Below the pieces are notes generated by a model. It saw nothing but the letters and a program-made list of their open reading frames with translations. It ran no database searches and was not told the origin of the DNA. Made by a program: the position numbers and the translations under genes. From assembly GCA_942159475.1 (NCBI GenBank), contig OW804094.1, positions 57,098,966-57,162,965 of the forward strand: a stretch of DNA of 64,000 bases. Direction: 5' to 3'. Shown here piece after piece: positions 23,596 to 33,357 of this stretch (the first letter of the stretch is position 1; every line of letters begins with the position of its first letter). The DNA comes from Sthenelais limicola (Eukaryota; Annelida; Polychaeta; Phyllodocida; Sigalionidae).

Positions 23596-25445
23596 TGGCA
23601 AAAGGTAATCAGGAAAGACAAAAGAAATTTCGTGAAAACTTCAAAAGAAAAATGGAAGAGTTGGATGAAGATTCAAGGAAAAAACTGAAAGCGAGTTCAA
23701 CGAAAGGGCGCCCACCCTTGGTTGCAGATGAAGACCAGCTTCATAAAGCAATCATTGATATTGCAATTGGTGGTTCAGCAGCAGATGAGAAACGACGGTC
23801 TGAAATGATCCGAACAGTACGAACCCTCGATGATCTGTCTGCTGAACTGCAGAAACAAGGATATAAATTGTCGCGCAGTTCGGTCTATCTGAGACTCCTG
23901 CCACGAAACTCGGCTACCAGAGAAGGTAAACGTCATGTAAATACCGTTCCAGTGAAACTCATGAAAAGTGAAAATAATCAACATGGACAACATCCTGACA
24001 CAAAGTTTGCACAAGCATCCATTTCGTATCTTGAGGAACTAGCATCCCTCCTTGGTCCTGCTGAAGTGACGTTTCATTCACAGGATGACAAGGCAAGAGT
24101 ACCCATTGGGCTAACAGCAGCAAATAAACAGGCACCAATGGTCATGCACATGGAGTATAAGATTAAACTGAGTGACCACGATTTTGTTATTGCTGCCAAG
24201 CATAAACTTGTTCCATCTGTGATTGCAGCTATAACTGTCAAAGAAAATGCTATCGGAAAGCCTGGTGTAACCTATTCTGGCCCAACATATGTTGGAATTC
24301 GTAGTGGAAAGCATACATCTGCAACTGCATTGCATCATTTGCAAGATATGAAGAGGGTACGGGACTTACCTGAGTTCAGTGACCATATGAACACTCCAGA
24401 TGGTCTGCCCAAACCTGTGATGATCATAACTGTTGATGGTGGTCCTGATGAAAACCCAAGATATTCAAAAACAATTGCTTGTGCCATTGATTATTTCAGC
24501 ACTTATGATCTTGATGCACTCTTTATTGCAACAAATGCACCTGGTAGAAGTGCTTTCAACAGGGTTGAGCGCCGCATGGCTCCACTGAGTCATGATCTAG
24601 CTGGAGTTGTGTTGCCACATCACCATTTTGGGAGCCACCTTAACAACAGTGGTAAAACTGTTGATGATAAACTTGAGCTGAAGAATTTTGCTCATGCTGG
24701 GCAAGTTTTAGCAGACATATGGTCAGGAACAGTGATTGATGGGCATCCAACAATAGCGGAGTATATTGAACCAGAAGAACATGTTCCTGAAATTATCAAA
24801 AAAAGTCAGCTCTGGTATGATCAGCATGTACAAGAAAGTCAGTACTTTTTACAGATCGTAAAATGCTCTGACAGGGGCTGTTGTGATCAGCCAAGAAGTT
24901 CTTACTTTTCCCTGATCAGGAACAGATTCATACCACCTCCTCTTCCCCTTGCACAGACAAAAGATGGCCTTTGTTGCTCTTTAGATGATCCACATGCAAC
25001 CTTTCCATCTCTTTTTGTCAACCTGGCTCTTGACAAAAATGTTCTTCCTGCTCGTTCTCTGAAAAGTTTTCCAAAAGGGCTACCGTATGATTATGCCTGC
25101 ACTAAGCTTCAAAACGAGTTACAAAAAAGGATATGTAGGGCATGTGGGAAGTACTTTGCATCTGTAAAATCCTTAACCTCCCATGCAAAATGTTGTACTT
25201 CCAAGTCAGCATCAACGATTGTGCCAACTAAACGTGTTCGTCCTCAACGTTTAGCTGCGAAAAGGCAGAGGGAGTTGATGTGTGTGTTGCAATACATGGA
25301 AACCGAAGAATTTGAATGGCATGATCAAGAGGACATAGACATGGATGGACTTGAGGTCCCCAAAGACGTGGTGGTTAAAGGCGGTACGCCTATCCTACCA
25401 GTAGGAGACAGGCATCCAGTTTGGTGCGAAGACAGCAAAATTTAA
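23595..25445 (+). CDS. DDE transposase, Zator/TP36 (ISAZ013)-like
   Basis: 616 residues, intact. It cuts the TIR ends and inserts the element at TTA sites. The N-terminus is basic (KKFRENFKRKMEEL), followed by a helix-turn-helix-like segment (SAELQKQGYKLSRSSVYLRL, about 82-101). The catalytic core is SQDDKARVPIG (Asp164 or Asp165), ITVDGGPDENPR (Asp281) and APGRSAFNRVERRMAPLS (Glu325; D-E spacing 43). The DGG-x(4)-R and PGxSxxNxVERR motifs resemble the bacterial ISAZ013-type transposases. A C2HC zinc finger (Cys514, Cys517, His530, Cys533) precedes a basic linker and an acidic tail. The ATG at 23595 overlaps the ORF1 stop, suggesting reinitiation on a shared mRNA. Alternative name: an unclassified DDE superfamily with TTA targets. 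Confidence 0.85.
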   Translation: MAKGNQERQKKFRENFKRKMEELDEDSRKKLKASSTKGRPPLVADEDQLHKAIIDIAIGGSAADEKRRSEMIRTVRTLDDLSAELQKQGYKLSRSSVYLRLLPRNSATREGKRHVNTVPVKLMKSENNQHGQHPDTKFAQASISYLEELASLLGPAEVTFHSQDDKARVPIGLTAANKQAPMVMHMEYKIKLSDHDFVIAAKHKLVPSVIAAITVKENAIGKPGVTYSGPTYVGIRSGKHTSATALHHLQDMKRVRDLPEFSDHMNTPDGLPKPVMIITVDGGPDENPRYSKTIACAIDYFSTYDLDALFIATNAPGRSAFNRVERRMAPLSHDLAGVVLPHHHFGSHLNNSGKTVDDKLELKNFAHAGQVLADIWSGTVIDGHPTIAEYIEPEEHVPEIIKKSQLWYDQHVQESQYFLQIVKCSDRGCCDQPRSSYFSLIRNRFIPPPLPLAQTKDGLCCSLDDPHATFPSLFVNLALDKNVLPARSLKSFPKGLPYDYACTKLQNELQKRICRACGKYFASVKSLTSHAKCCTSKSASTIVPTKRVRPQRLAAKRQRELMCVLQYMETEEFEWHDQEDIDMDGLEVPKDVVVKGGTPILPVGDRHPVWCEDSKI

Positions 25446-25619
25446 GTAAAAGTATTGTGTTCATGTAAAGGGCAATGTTGGCATTTTCAGATGGACTAAA
25501 CATGTTACATTTCAATAAACTGGTTTGATATAGATCAATGCAATTTTAGTATAATTTCATCTCTTAAATCAGTGTGCAAATGGTCAAATATTCTTTATAT
25601 CAGTTCTACAAGTAAAAAA

Positions 25620-25747
25620 TAGTTACATAGATAATTTTGTTATGTAACACTTTGGATGATACCCCCCCACCCCCCTATAACACTCTGTAACACAGGGGCT
25701 GACCCCCACCCACCCCCTCTGGTGTTACGTAATTTTTGAATGACCCC
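25620..25747 (+). repeat. Right subterminal region and TIR of Zator-like element
   Basis: The terminal 24 bp (25724-25747) is the inverse of the left TIR. Inside it, GTTATGTAACAC, CTGTAACAC and GTGTTACG copies alternate with C-runs, mirroring the pattern at 21905-22015 (GTAACGC, GTGTTACATAACAC, C-run). These are plausible transposase-binding arrays. TTA follows at 25748-25750. Confidence 0.85.
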
Positions 25748-25750
25748 TTA

Positions 25751-26338
25751 TCTCGTTCTATAATATTGGGAGATAGTTCTCTATTTTCCATAGTCCATAC
25801 AGACATTTTTTTCTATGACTAGGAGGTCTGTTTGTGACTCATAAAAATAAACGAAAGTTGCATTGTATAATAATGAATCGTGAAATGGAGGATTCCTCCT
25901 GGCTTCAAAAATGACATCAAAGGACAGTTTACAGGTAGTGAGGCATTAAAACGCCGAAATGAGAACGAGAACATCGTCAATAAGTGTAATTTATTATAAT
26001 TTTTAAAATCTGGCTTTTATTAGTTTCTTCTAAAAAAAATGATAGAAAATTACGAAACCTATTTTGAGTACAACTAATAGATAAATGGGCAATGTATCAA
26101 ATTCATAAAAATATCATCTAACATTGAATACTGGTATATTTGGATCGATAAATTGACCTTTTTTTCACTATAAAGATATTTTACGATGGGTAAATGTGGT
26201 ATCAGTGCATTCCAGAGCATGTTTGTTATGCTAAGCAGAATATGGCATTGTTTATTTTCTCCCCAAAATGATGTATGTCAATATTTTTCAATGAAATAAA
26301 TAACCATTACCAAAAGTATTCAGATTGGATTTTCGTCT
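25751..26338. other. Intron stretch, nothing recognised
   Basis: AT-rich receptor-intron sequence between the Zator-like element and the LTR remnant. No motif on either strand. Confidence 0.4.
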
Positions 26339-26627
26339 TGTTATGACACATTACGTAACATTGCATAACCTCATTATATTTATATAAATAGTAATTAGTA
26401 TCTCTTTAATAGAGCTATAAATCGCTAATTACCAGTACTGTGCAAGTCTACTTATACAAGCTATTGTCCTGGATATTATGTAACGGGGATACGCCCCCTA
26501 TTATTCCCTGTGACAGTCTTTAGGATATACATGAATAAACAGTTGGATATATCTTGACCAGTCGTTCACTTGTGTTCTCCGAGTTGCTCATAGATTACCA
26601 ATATAAAAACATTAGAAGACCATAACA
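26339..26627 (+). repeat. Long terminal repeat (289 bp), family also at 53 kb
   Basis: It begins TGTTATG and ends CATAACA, a perfect 7-bp TG..CA inverted end. The body shares blocks with 53080-53367 on the other strand: ATTACGTAACATTG, AACCTCATTATATTTATAT and TGTGCAAGTCTACTTATAC, at nearly the same length (288 bp). The downstream text CTGGTGGAGCAACC aligns with CTGGCGGACAACC at the other copy and is where a tRNA primer site is expected. Only one LTR was found here, so this is a truncated copy. Confidence 0.8.
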
Positions 26628-26920
26628 CTGGTGGAGCAACCCTACATCAATTTCGATAGTTACGGCCATTCTTAGAGTAAGAAATAATCTAAAACATTTA
26701 TCAAGTCAATATTGACGAGTCGTAGAAACGATCATGGATGCCAAGGGATGTACGATGTCATAGAAGATGTCGTAAAAAGTTACGCAATACAGCCATCACA
26801 GATGGCTGTCTACGAGGTCGTAGAATCAATCCACAAGCTCCCAGATTGTTATACAACGGGGGCATTGTTCGTTTGGTGTGTAGTTAGAACCTGGGACTCG
26901 ACCACTAACAAATAGAATAG
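26628..26920 (+). pseudogene. LTR-retrotransposon leader and gag-start remnant
   Basis: Follows the LTR directly. A short frame (26712-26915) reads SRRNDHGCQGMYDVIEDVVK and onward without a domain I can name. The position after LTR and leader matches the ORF that follows the related LTR at 53 kb (52998-52780), though the two peptides do not obviously align. No pol, protease or second LTR was seen. Confidence 0.4.
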
Positions 26921-28099
26921 AGGTCCAATGATGTGTTGCTACTAACATCTACCCATTGAGGGCTAGTGGCTACGATTCTTTGGCACTCCCGCCTTTCTGT
27001 CGTCCAGCTAAATACCTTGCCTTTAGACACATTGCTATTTTACCGTACTGAGGCAGGATGTCCGATGTCTCGGCCCCACAGTTTCTTTTTATCTTGATTT
27101 CACAGTCACGTTCCTTCGATTGAAGGTGAAAGTAGCAAGACCACTGGCTACTCCCCACACTCTACTACATTTTAAGATAAATGTCTCGGTTTTGCATCGG
27201 CTGGATATCAAACATAAGTCTTCAGTCAGACGTGTTTCATCTCCTTCAATATGAGCAGGAAACTCGAATTTGTTCATGCTGTGATTTTTTATGCTGAGAA
27301 TTAAAAAAAGGATCCGAAAGACAAAGAGACATTGCTGAAGAAACATTTTATTTGCATAACTCCTTCTCAACCTTTTCATTCTCTGGTTACCGTACATTCG
27401 GTTCAAAGAGCATTGTCGCAACTCACTAAAAATGATCAATATTTATTATTATTTTAATCGAATTTTGGATTATGAATATGATGTTGAATACAGGCATGAA
27501 TAATAATAACAATTATAATAACAAATCATGATAGAGCTACTATTAGGCTCTAGTGGGATATAATGGACCTGACGCAAAATGGGAAATACTATGGAAACCG
27601 GGACCTATATAACCGCAATTACGACCGAAATTGCGCACTCCCATAGACTTAGGCTAAATCAAACAAAACAGCTGATGTGTTGTAAAGATCTATTTTGTTT
27701 AGTCAACACCAAGGTATTGCTGTTGCTAAATGGACGAATTGCTAAGGTCTGATATACGTTTACCAGTTCGCTATAACTTTATATTTGCCAGGAAAACGGC
27801 CCAATCGTTGATTTAGACTATATTAACAAGAATTTGGTTGTGACCAAGGAGAAAAAGGTTTCCCCCGACTATTCCGTTTCTAGTATATGCCTAAACAAAA
27901 AATGACCCCCCCCCTCTTCCTCTGATACGCCACGCCACGCGGGAAAATGGATATCATGCGTTGTCCAGGACTCGAGTTGCCATGGCGCATTACTAACGTT
28001 GTGAAAATTAGAAGGCGTCACGAGTATAATTATTATTGCGTCGTTGCCGGCATCTGCATCGATAGGCCTATACATTCCCTATAGACTTCCCTAAGTTCC
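26921..28099. other. Intron stretch, nothing firm
   Basis: The longest minus frame (27439-27089, 116 codons) contains NKFEFPAHIEGDETRLTEDL, with no recognised family. 'aaggtttcccccg' at about 27856 is the inverse of the end of the structured repeat at 29300-29312 and may mark the left end of the 28-29 kb repeat element. Confidence 0.35.
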
Positions 28100-29210
28100 A
28101 CCAATATTATCTTCCTTATTTGAATAGAGATATTGATCAAATTAAATACATAGGGGTAGAAAAGCATGCTGTTTCTGAATTTCAACATCTTGGCAATGTA
28201 TTTCGAGTAGAAATAGCATTTTTTAGTACTTCGCCGGAGCGTAATTTCCCCGCGATGTGCCTGTCACAACCCAATAGGGTCAGGTTGTCAGAAATGTACA
28301 ATCGTCGGCTCTACACATTTGGTAAATCTTGCTAATTTACTCTGAAAAATGAAAAATACTGCTTGGTCATGTAAAACTGTATTTTGAACCTGATTTCTTT
28401 CTCAAATCTGAGAAGAATTGTGCAGGCGAATTGTACATTTTCTTGAAACCTGACTCGATAATGTAGACCTAGGCCTACTACAAGCAGGCCGAAAATTATT
28501 GTTTAATGGTAACTGCAGTTTCCCTCATATCTTCCTTATTTAAATACAAATGTATATAAAATCAAATGTATAGGGGTAGAAAAGCATGCTCTTTCAGAAT
28601 TTAAACATCTTGACAATGTTTTTCGATTAAAAATAGCGTTTTTAGTACTTCGCGGGAGCGTAATTTCCCCGTGCCTGCCACAACCCAATAGGGTCAGGTC
28701 GTCAGAAAATGAACAATTGTCAGCTCTACACATTTAGTAAATCTTGCTAATTTACTCTGAAAAATGACAAATACTAGCTATATCTGAGTATATTTGGTGT
28801 AACATTGATTGAACGAATCTCCTTGGTTATGTTAAACTGTATTTTGAACCTGATTTCTTTCTCAAATCTGAGAGGAATGGTGCAGGCAATTGTACATTTT
28901 CTTACAACCTGACTCAATAATGTAGGCCTACTCCCGGGCCTACTTTGGCGATATTTTTGTTTAGGCCCTACTTAGGCCTACTGAAAAGTTTCGCTCATAT
29001 ATGCCTTATTTAAAAACTGACCTTAATATAAACACATATTTAGGGGTAGAAAAGCATGCTCTTTCTGAATTTCATGTTTTTGGCAATTTATTTCGAGTGG
29101 AAATAGTGATTTTTATCAATTTTCGAGAGCGTAAAATCCCCGCGATGTGTACGCGAATGCGTCTGAAATACAGGTGGGAGGATGCTGAGTTGTGTTTTCT
29201 ATTTATACCC
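28100..29210 (+). repeat. Three diverged copies of a 420-470-bp tandem repeat
   Basis: Copies start near 28108, 28529 and 29000 with 'cttccttattt' or 'gccttattt', then share 'ggggtagaaaagcatgct', 'tttctgaattt', 'tttcgag', 'agcgtaattttcccc' variants and 'cccaatagggtcagg'; the third copy is truncated. No coding content is conserved between copies. The array ends in the structured inverted repeat at 29255-29312. Confidence 0.8.
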
Positions 29211-29254
29211 TGAACGCTGACGTTGCTACAGCAGGCAAATTCTGGAACCTATAT

Positions 29255-29312
29255 AAGGTTTCCCAGTACGAGCGCCTTCGGCGCTCGTACCGCCTTCGGC
29301 GGGGGAAACCTT
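29255..29312. repeat. Nested hairpins with TTC(G) loops
   Basis: An outer stem AAGGTTTCCC (29255-29264) pairs with GGGAAACCTT (29303-29312). It encloses two palindromic hairpins, GTACGAGCGCC-TTC-GGCGCTCGTAC (29266-29290) and CGCC-TTC-GGCG (29291-29301). Together they would form a three-way junction. Likely the structured terminus of a mobile repeat. Confidence 0.85.
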
Positions 29313-32300
29313 AAAAAAAACTGAATTTACAGAACGACCTATATCAAATTTGCTAGTGCGAGCCATGGAGGGGTAATAATCATAATTTCGATGAGGTACT
29401 GAGGTATTCTCTCATGAAGAAAGTTTCCTGCCTTACGGATAGAAATGAAAGACCGATGTGCAATAGAGCAGTTGTAACATGATTTTTACCTGGACATTTA
29501 CACGTGATTCTGACCTGGTGCTTTACTAGTGCAAATCGTAAACAGTTGTGAGGCTCAAACTTGATTTTTTAATGCTCTATGGACCCGATTTATGAATGCA
29601 GTTTTGATACTCTCAAAAATGCTCTCAGAACCAGGTATAATTATGCAGTTTTTGATGCATTCCGTGCAGCACTTTTATTGCTGCTCCAAGTTTCAACTGC
29701 CAACTTGGTGTAAATGTGTAATTCCTAAATAACAATTTGATTAATTCTCAATATATCCCATATACTTGTAATGGGGATCTACTTACCAACTATGAATAAA
29801 ATCTTTTACAAAAGACAAAAAAAATATTCAGAAGGGGAGCTAATTATTACATCCTTCTGCTATATACATTACCTCCATTTTGCATCTCTTCCATTGCCAT
29901 CATTCACCGCCATGGCAGGTTAAGCCACCCACAGATGGCGTTTGTGCATGTGTGTACAACAGCCTACAGGAGCTTGGAGTACCCATACCATTTCTGTATA
30001 CAGTTATAGGGGGGGTTTTGATTCTGACCTTTTTAAAATCAAAGAGTTAAATTGCATAAAGGAACTATTGTAGGATATTACTTGTTATATTTCTAAGTAG
30101 ATAACAGGGAATATCTTTAGTGTGTAAATGCAACATAGTATGTGTATTAACAGCATTTTCTTTGCCAAGGAAATTGTAAATGCAACTAGCTGACTCGCTG
30201 ACCCCACCTGGTGCAAACAAGTATGCCACCTGGTGAGGACAAGTGGTGCAATGGTAACAGTATCTAAAGTCCTAAAGTGTTGCAATAAAGCTATAAAATT
30301 ATGGCATTTGTGTGTCTGTTGTGTTCGGGGACAACCCAGAAAATAGAATATTTATTATAAAATCGTAAAAATATATGAATATAGGCTTGGGTTTTATCAA
30401 GTTAATTCGATATATCTAGTTTGAAAGCAGAAATAACAGTTAAATTCCATAAAAATTGACATGTGTTGTGTTCGGGGACTAGAATAGCATAGTCTTCTTC
30501 CTTGGGTCAATAGATTCATGCTTTTTAAGGAGATAATGATAAAAATAGGTAGAAGTGGGGAGAAAAACCCTCCAAATTCTGAGAAAAAGCAGAAAACATG
30601 AGATATTTAATTTTACATTGGTTAGCAGGGAACACTTTGGAATAGAATTGACAGTGAAGCAATAGTGGTAGAAGAAAAATTTATAATTTTAGTATGTTTA
30701 AGCTTGTACCATTGGCTATAATCAGGAGAAGGCTCAGAAAAATTAAAAGAAAAGAAAATTTTGACTTTATTTTTTTGAAAGTGGACATTTTCGGGAGCCC
30801 TGCCCATATGTCTCTAATGTACTGTTATATCTCGGAGACTTGGTTAACATACACAAACTTTATACCTACAGAAAGCTGAGGAAATGAGGAATTTAACCAT
30901 ATGCATCATTCTGATCTCACTAGTAGCAGGCATGCGTTACCGCCGCGCGTAACCGTTACGCATATATTCAGCATAGTTATAAATTAATAAATATTTATAA
31001 TGAGTGGCGATGTTTGAGTGGAGGGAGTAGTCATTTAATTTCAGATGGAATATATTTTGGCAAATATAAAAGGATGAATTAAATCAGTGGGAGAAGTTGA
31101 GAAGTGATGATTATTTGGCTAATATGGAGGTAGTGTTACAGACTGAGTGTGGGTGTCAGAGAGTGGAGTGCAACAGTGAGTGTGAATGCTAGGTGAGTGA
31201 GCAGTGTCAGGTACTGCAGCTTGGTGTGGCTTCATAATCTTGTATACTTTGCTATTATATTTTACATAGTTTTGTCCTCACAAATTAGTTTGTAGAATTA
31301 GTCATTTATATATGCAGGTAAATGTTCATGCATAGGCCTGCTTTACATCTCAGAAGAGCATGCAATTGACACATGTATTGACGCACATTTCAATAGAGCA
31401 TCCTGATGCGCATATAAAAGTGCATCCTGACCTGACAACAAACACAGCAGTTCGAAGAAGTATATAAATAAATAAAACGTGTGTGTTGGGGGGTGGGGGG
31501 GGGGGCATTCTCAGAAAGTTTAGGAAATCAAAATAGAAAATAGGTTAAAAGGAAAGGCTTGGGGGTATCATTTCCGGAAAATATATATTATCTTCTATAT
31601 AATAATAAAAGAGATTGTCATTTCGGCTCAAATATAGAGGAATCTAGAGACAAAAACATGATGGAAGGTTGTTTTTGCTATTTTTGCATAGGAATAGTAT
31701 ATCAAAAAATATATCTCAAATAAATATGTGATAATGATCGCAATTATGTGATGATGATGAATACAGGTTCGGAAAAATGTCACATCGTTGTCAGATCTTC
31801 ACAGATCTGGACCATTCGAAATTCTACAAGATGCTGACAGTTTTGCGATTGTTTTGGTGTACATGATGACTTAGCTTAAAGATCCTTTCCTATGCGACCT
31901 TATACGATGCATATAATTACGTCGTATCATGACCGTGTTGTATCATGCCTTTTTCCTTTATTTCTTAATATGACAGGCAAAGAAATCGAGGCAGTATTAA
32001 TTAGTATACCTATTTTGTCGTGACCCTGATAGACTTACAAATCCACACAATTGAAATAACTCCTTATTTAATAATAAACCCTGGAGGGCCATGTTGTATT
32101 ATGCCATTCTTAAAAAATTGGTATTTATGTCCTGCCTTCAAGCCCCTAACACTCTATGATCATACAAGGAGGATCTTTTTATATGATGATATGAATACAT
32201 TCATGTAAATGCAATTAATTTCTGTATTTATTATGTACATGTATTATGTACATATAAATGTATAAATAAATTTGGAGCATATGGTCCTGAAAGACTGTTG

Positions 32301-32579
32301 TGTTGTAGTGTGACATACAATTGATGGGCAATATATTTGGGCTCATTCCAGAGGGAATTTAGATTATTTTACATGTATTATTAAATATGATTATTGTCCT
32401 ACACATGTACAGTTATTCCCACTGCGCCTTATGGACCTATTAAGGGACAGACTTCTTTAAGATGAAAAAACTGCATTCATATCGTTTTTCACTTATCTTA
32501 ATAGTAAAGTGGAAAAATTCAAATATTCTGTGTTGATATAAATCTTTGTATGTTAAATACAAATGTTATTATAATCTAA
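29313..32579. other. Intron stretch with scattered short repeats
   Basis: No gene was recognised. 'tgttgtgttcggggac' occurs twice (about 30315 and 30463), and a 'ccacctggtg' word occurs at about 30205, 30225 and again at about 34238. A poly-G run lies at 31485-31505. 'gtgcatcctga/gcatcctgatgcgc' text at 31390-31425 faintly resembles the dispersed repeat at 32.6 kb. Confidence 0.4.
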
Positions 32580-32830
32580 CTGCATGCAGCATGTGCATTT
32601 ACACCCGATTTAGATACATGACATTGATACACATTTTGAAGTGCATCAGATGATGCACGTTTCACCAGGTACATAATCAGGTGCAAAACTGCTTTTTTGT
32701 GCGGATTGCACTTTTGTGACTGGTCAGATGCACTTATGCATGCAGTGGCAGATTTTTGAATGCACATCGGGGACTGAGTAAACAGAGATGATTTTTCCCT
32801 AGCCGCAAACGAAACCACGTACCGCAAGGC
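32580..32830 (-). repeat. Dispersed repeat, copy 2 (inverted)
   Basis: Reverse complement matches 21370-21655 over about 180 bp (see that entry). It includes the GTGCATCA..TGATGCAC near-palindrome at about 32645-32662. The corresponding minus frame reads KAVLHL, then KRASSDALQNVYQCHVS. Confidence 0.7.
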
Positions 32831-33357
32831 TTTTTAGTAAAAATTGAAATGGTTATTTATTGAATTTTCTGATCTGTGACCATGTAGTCATGCAAAGGCA
32901 ATTCATTTGGCCTTAACGTACGTTAAGCTTGTACTCAGGAATTTAATAAAATATTTCTAATGGGAATATCAATTAACACATTTGAAAACGAACGCACTCT
33001 TTGTCAAGGTATGGATTCGAGATGTGATGTGCAACTAGGATCAGTAAGATATATATGTGACTGACTGAATGGTTCTCCATGAGCATGTCCACTTTTGATG
33101 ATTCAGGGCCAAATGGTGGTAATGCCACGTTCATTGAAGCATTAACTGACTGATTGCAAAATTGCCACCAGAATAGAATTCAAATTGTTTCAGAAATCAC
33201 CATGCAAATCATCAACCATTAGTGAAATCCATTCACATTTGCGAGTTTTTTTTGTGTTCGATCACGAGCAGTGTTATATAAGCAAATATATCATGTATAC
33301 GCATATTACATAACAATCATGAATATGGACGGGACAAGGTATTCCGACGAGATGACC

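Larger units (their letters stand above)
21881..25747 (+). mobile_element. Zator-like DNA transposon, apparently complete (3867 bp)
   Basis: Both ends carry the same 24-bp perfect TIR beginning GGGGTCATTCAAAAATTACG. The trinucleotide TTA flanks both sides (21878-21880 and 25748-25750), a 3-bp target duplication. Inside are two adjacent plus-strand genes, a small spliced ORF1 and a 616-aa DDE transposase. Subterminal regions on both sides carry repeated GTTAC/GTAAC and C-rich blocks likely to be transposase-binding sites. Known: Zator elements have 3-bp TSDs and a transposase related to the bacterial TP36/ISAZ013 group. The DDE motifs seen fit that. PIF/Harbinger also uses TWA targets but its transposase looks different. 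Intact frames suggest a recent insertion. Confidence 0.85.

Noticed and set aside
27855..29312. Single TIR element bounded by AAGGTTTCCCCCG
   Set aside because: The 13-bp inverted ends exist, but the flanking duplication is only poly-A, so the boundaries cannot be supported.
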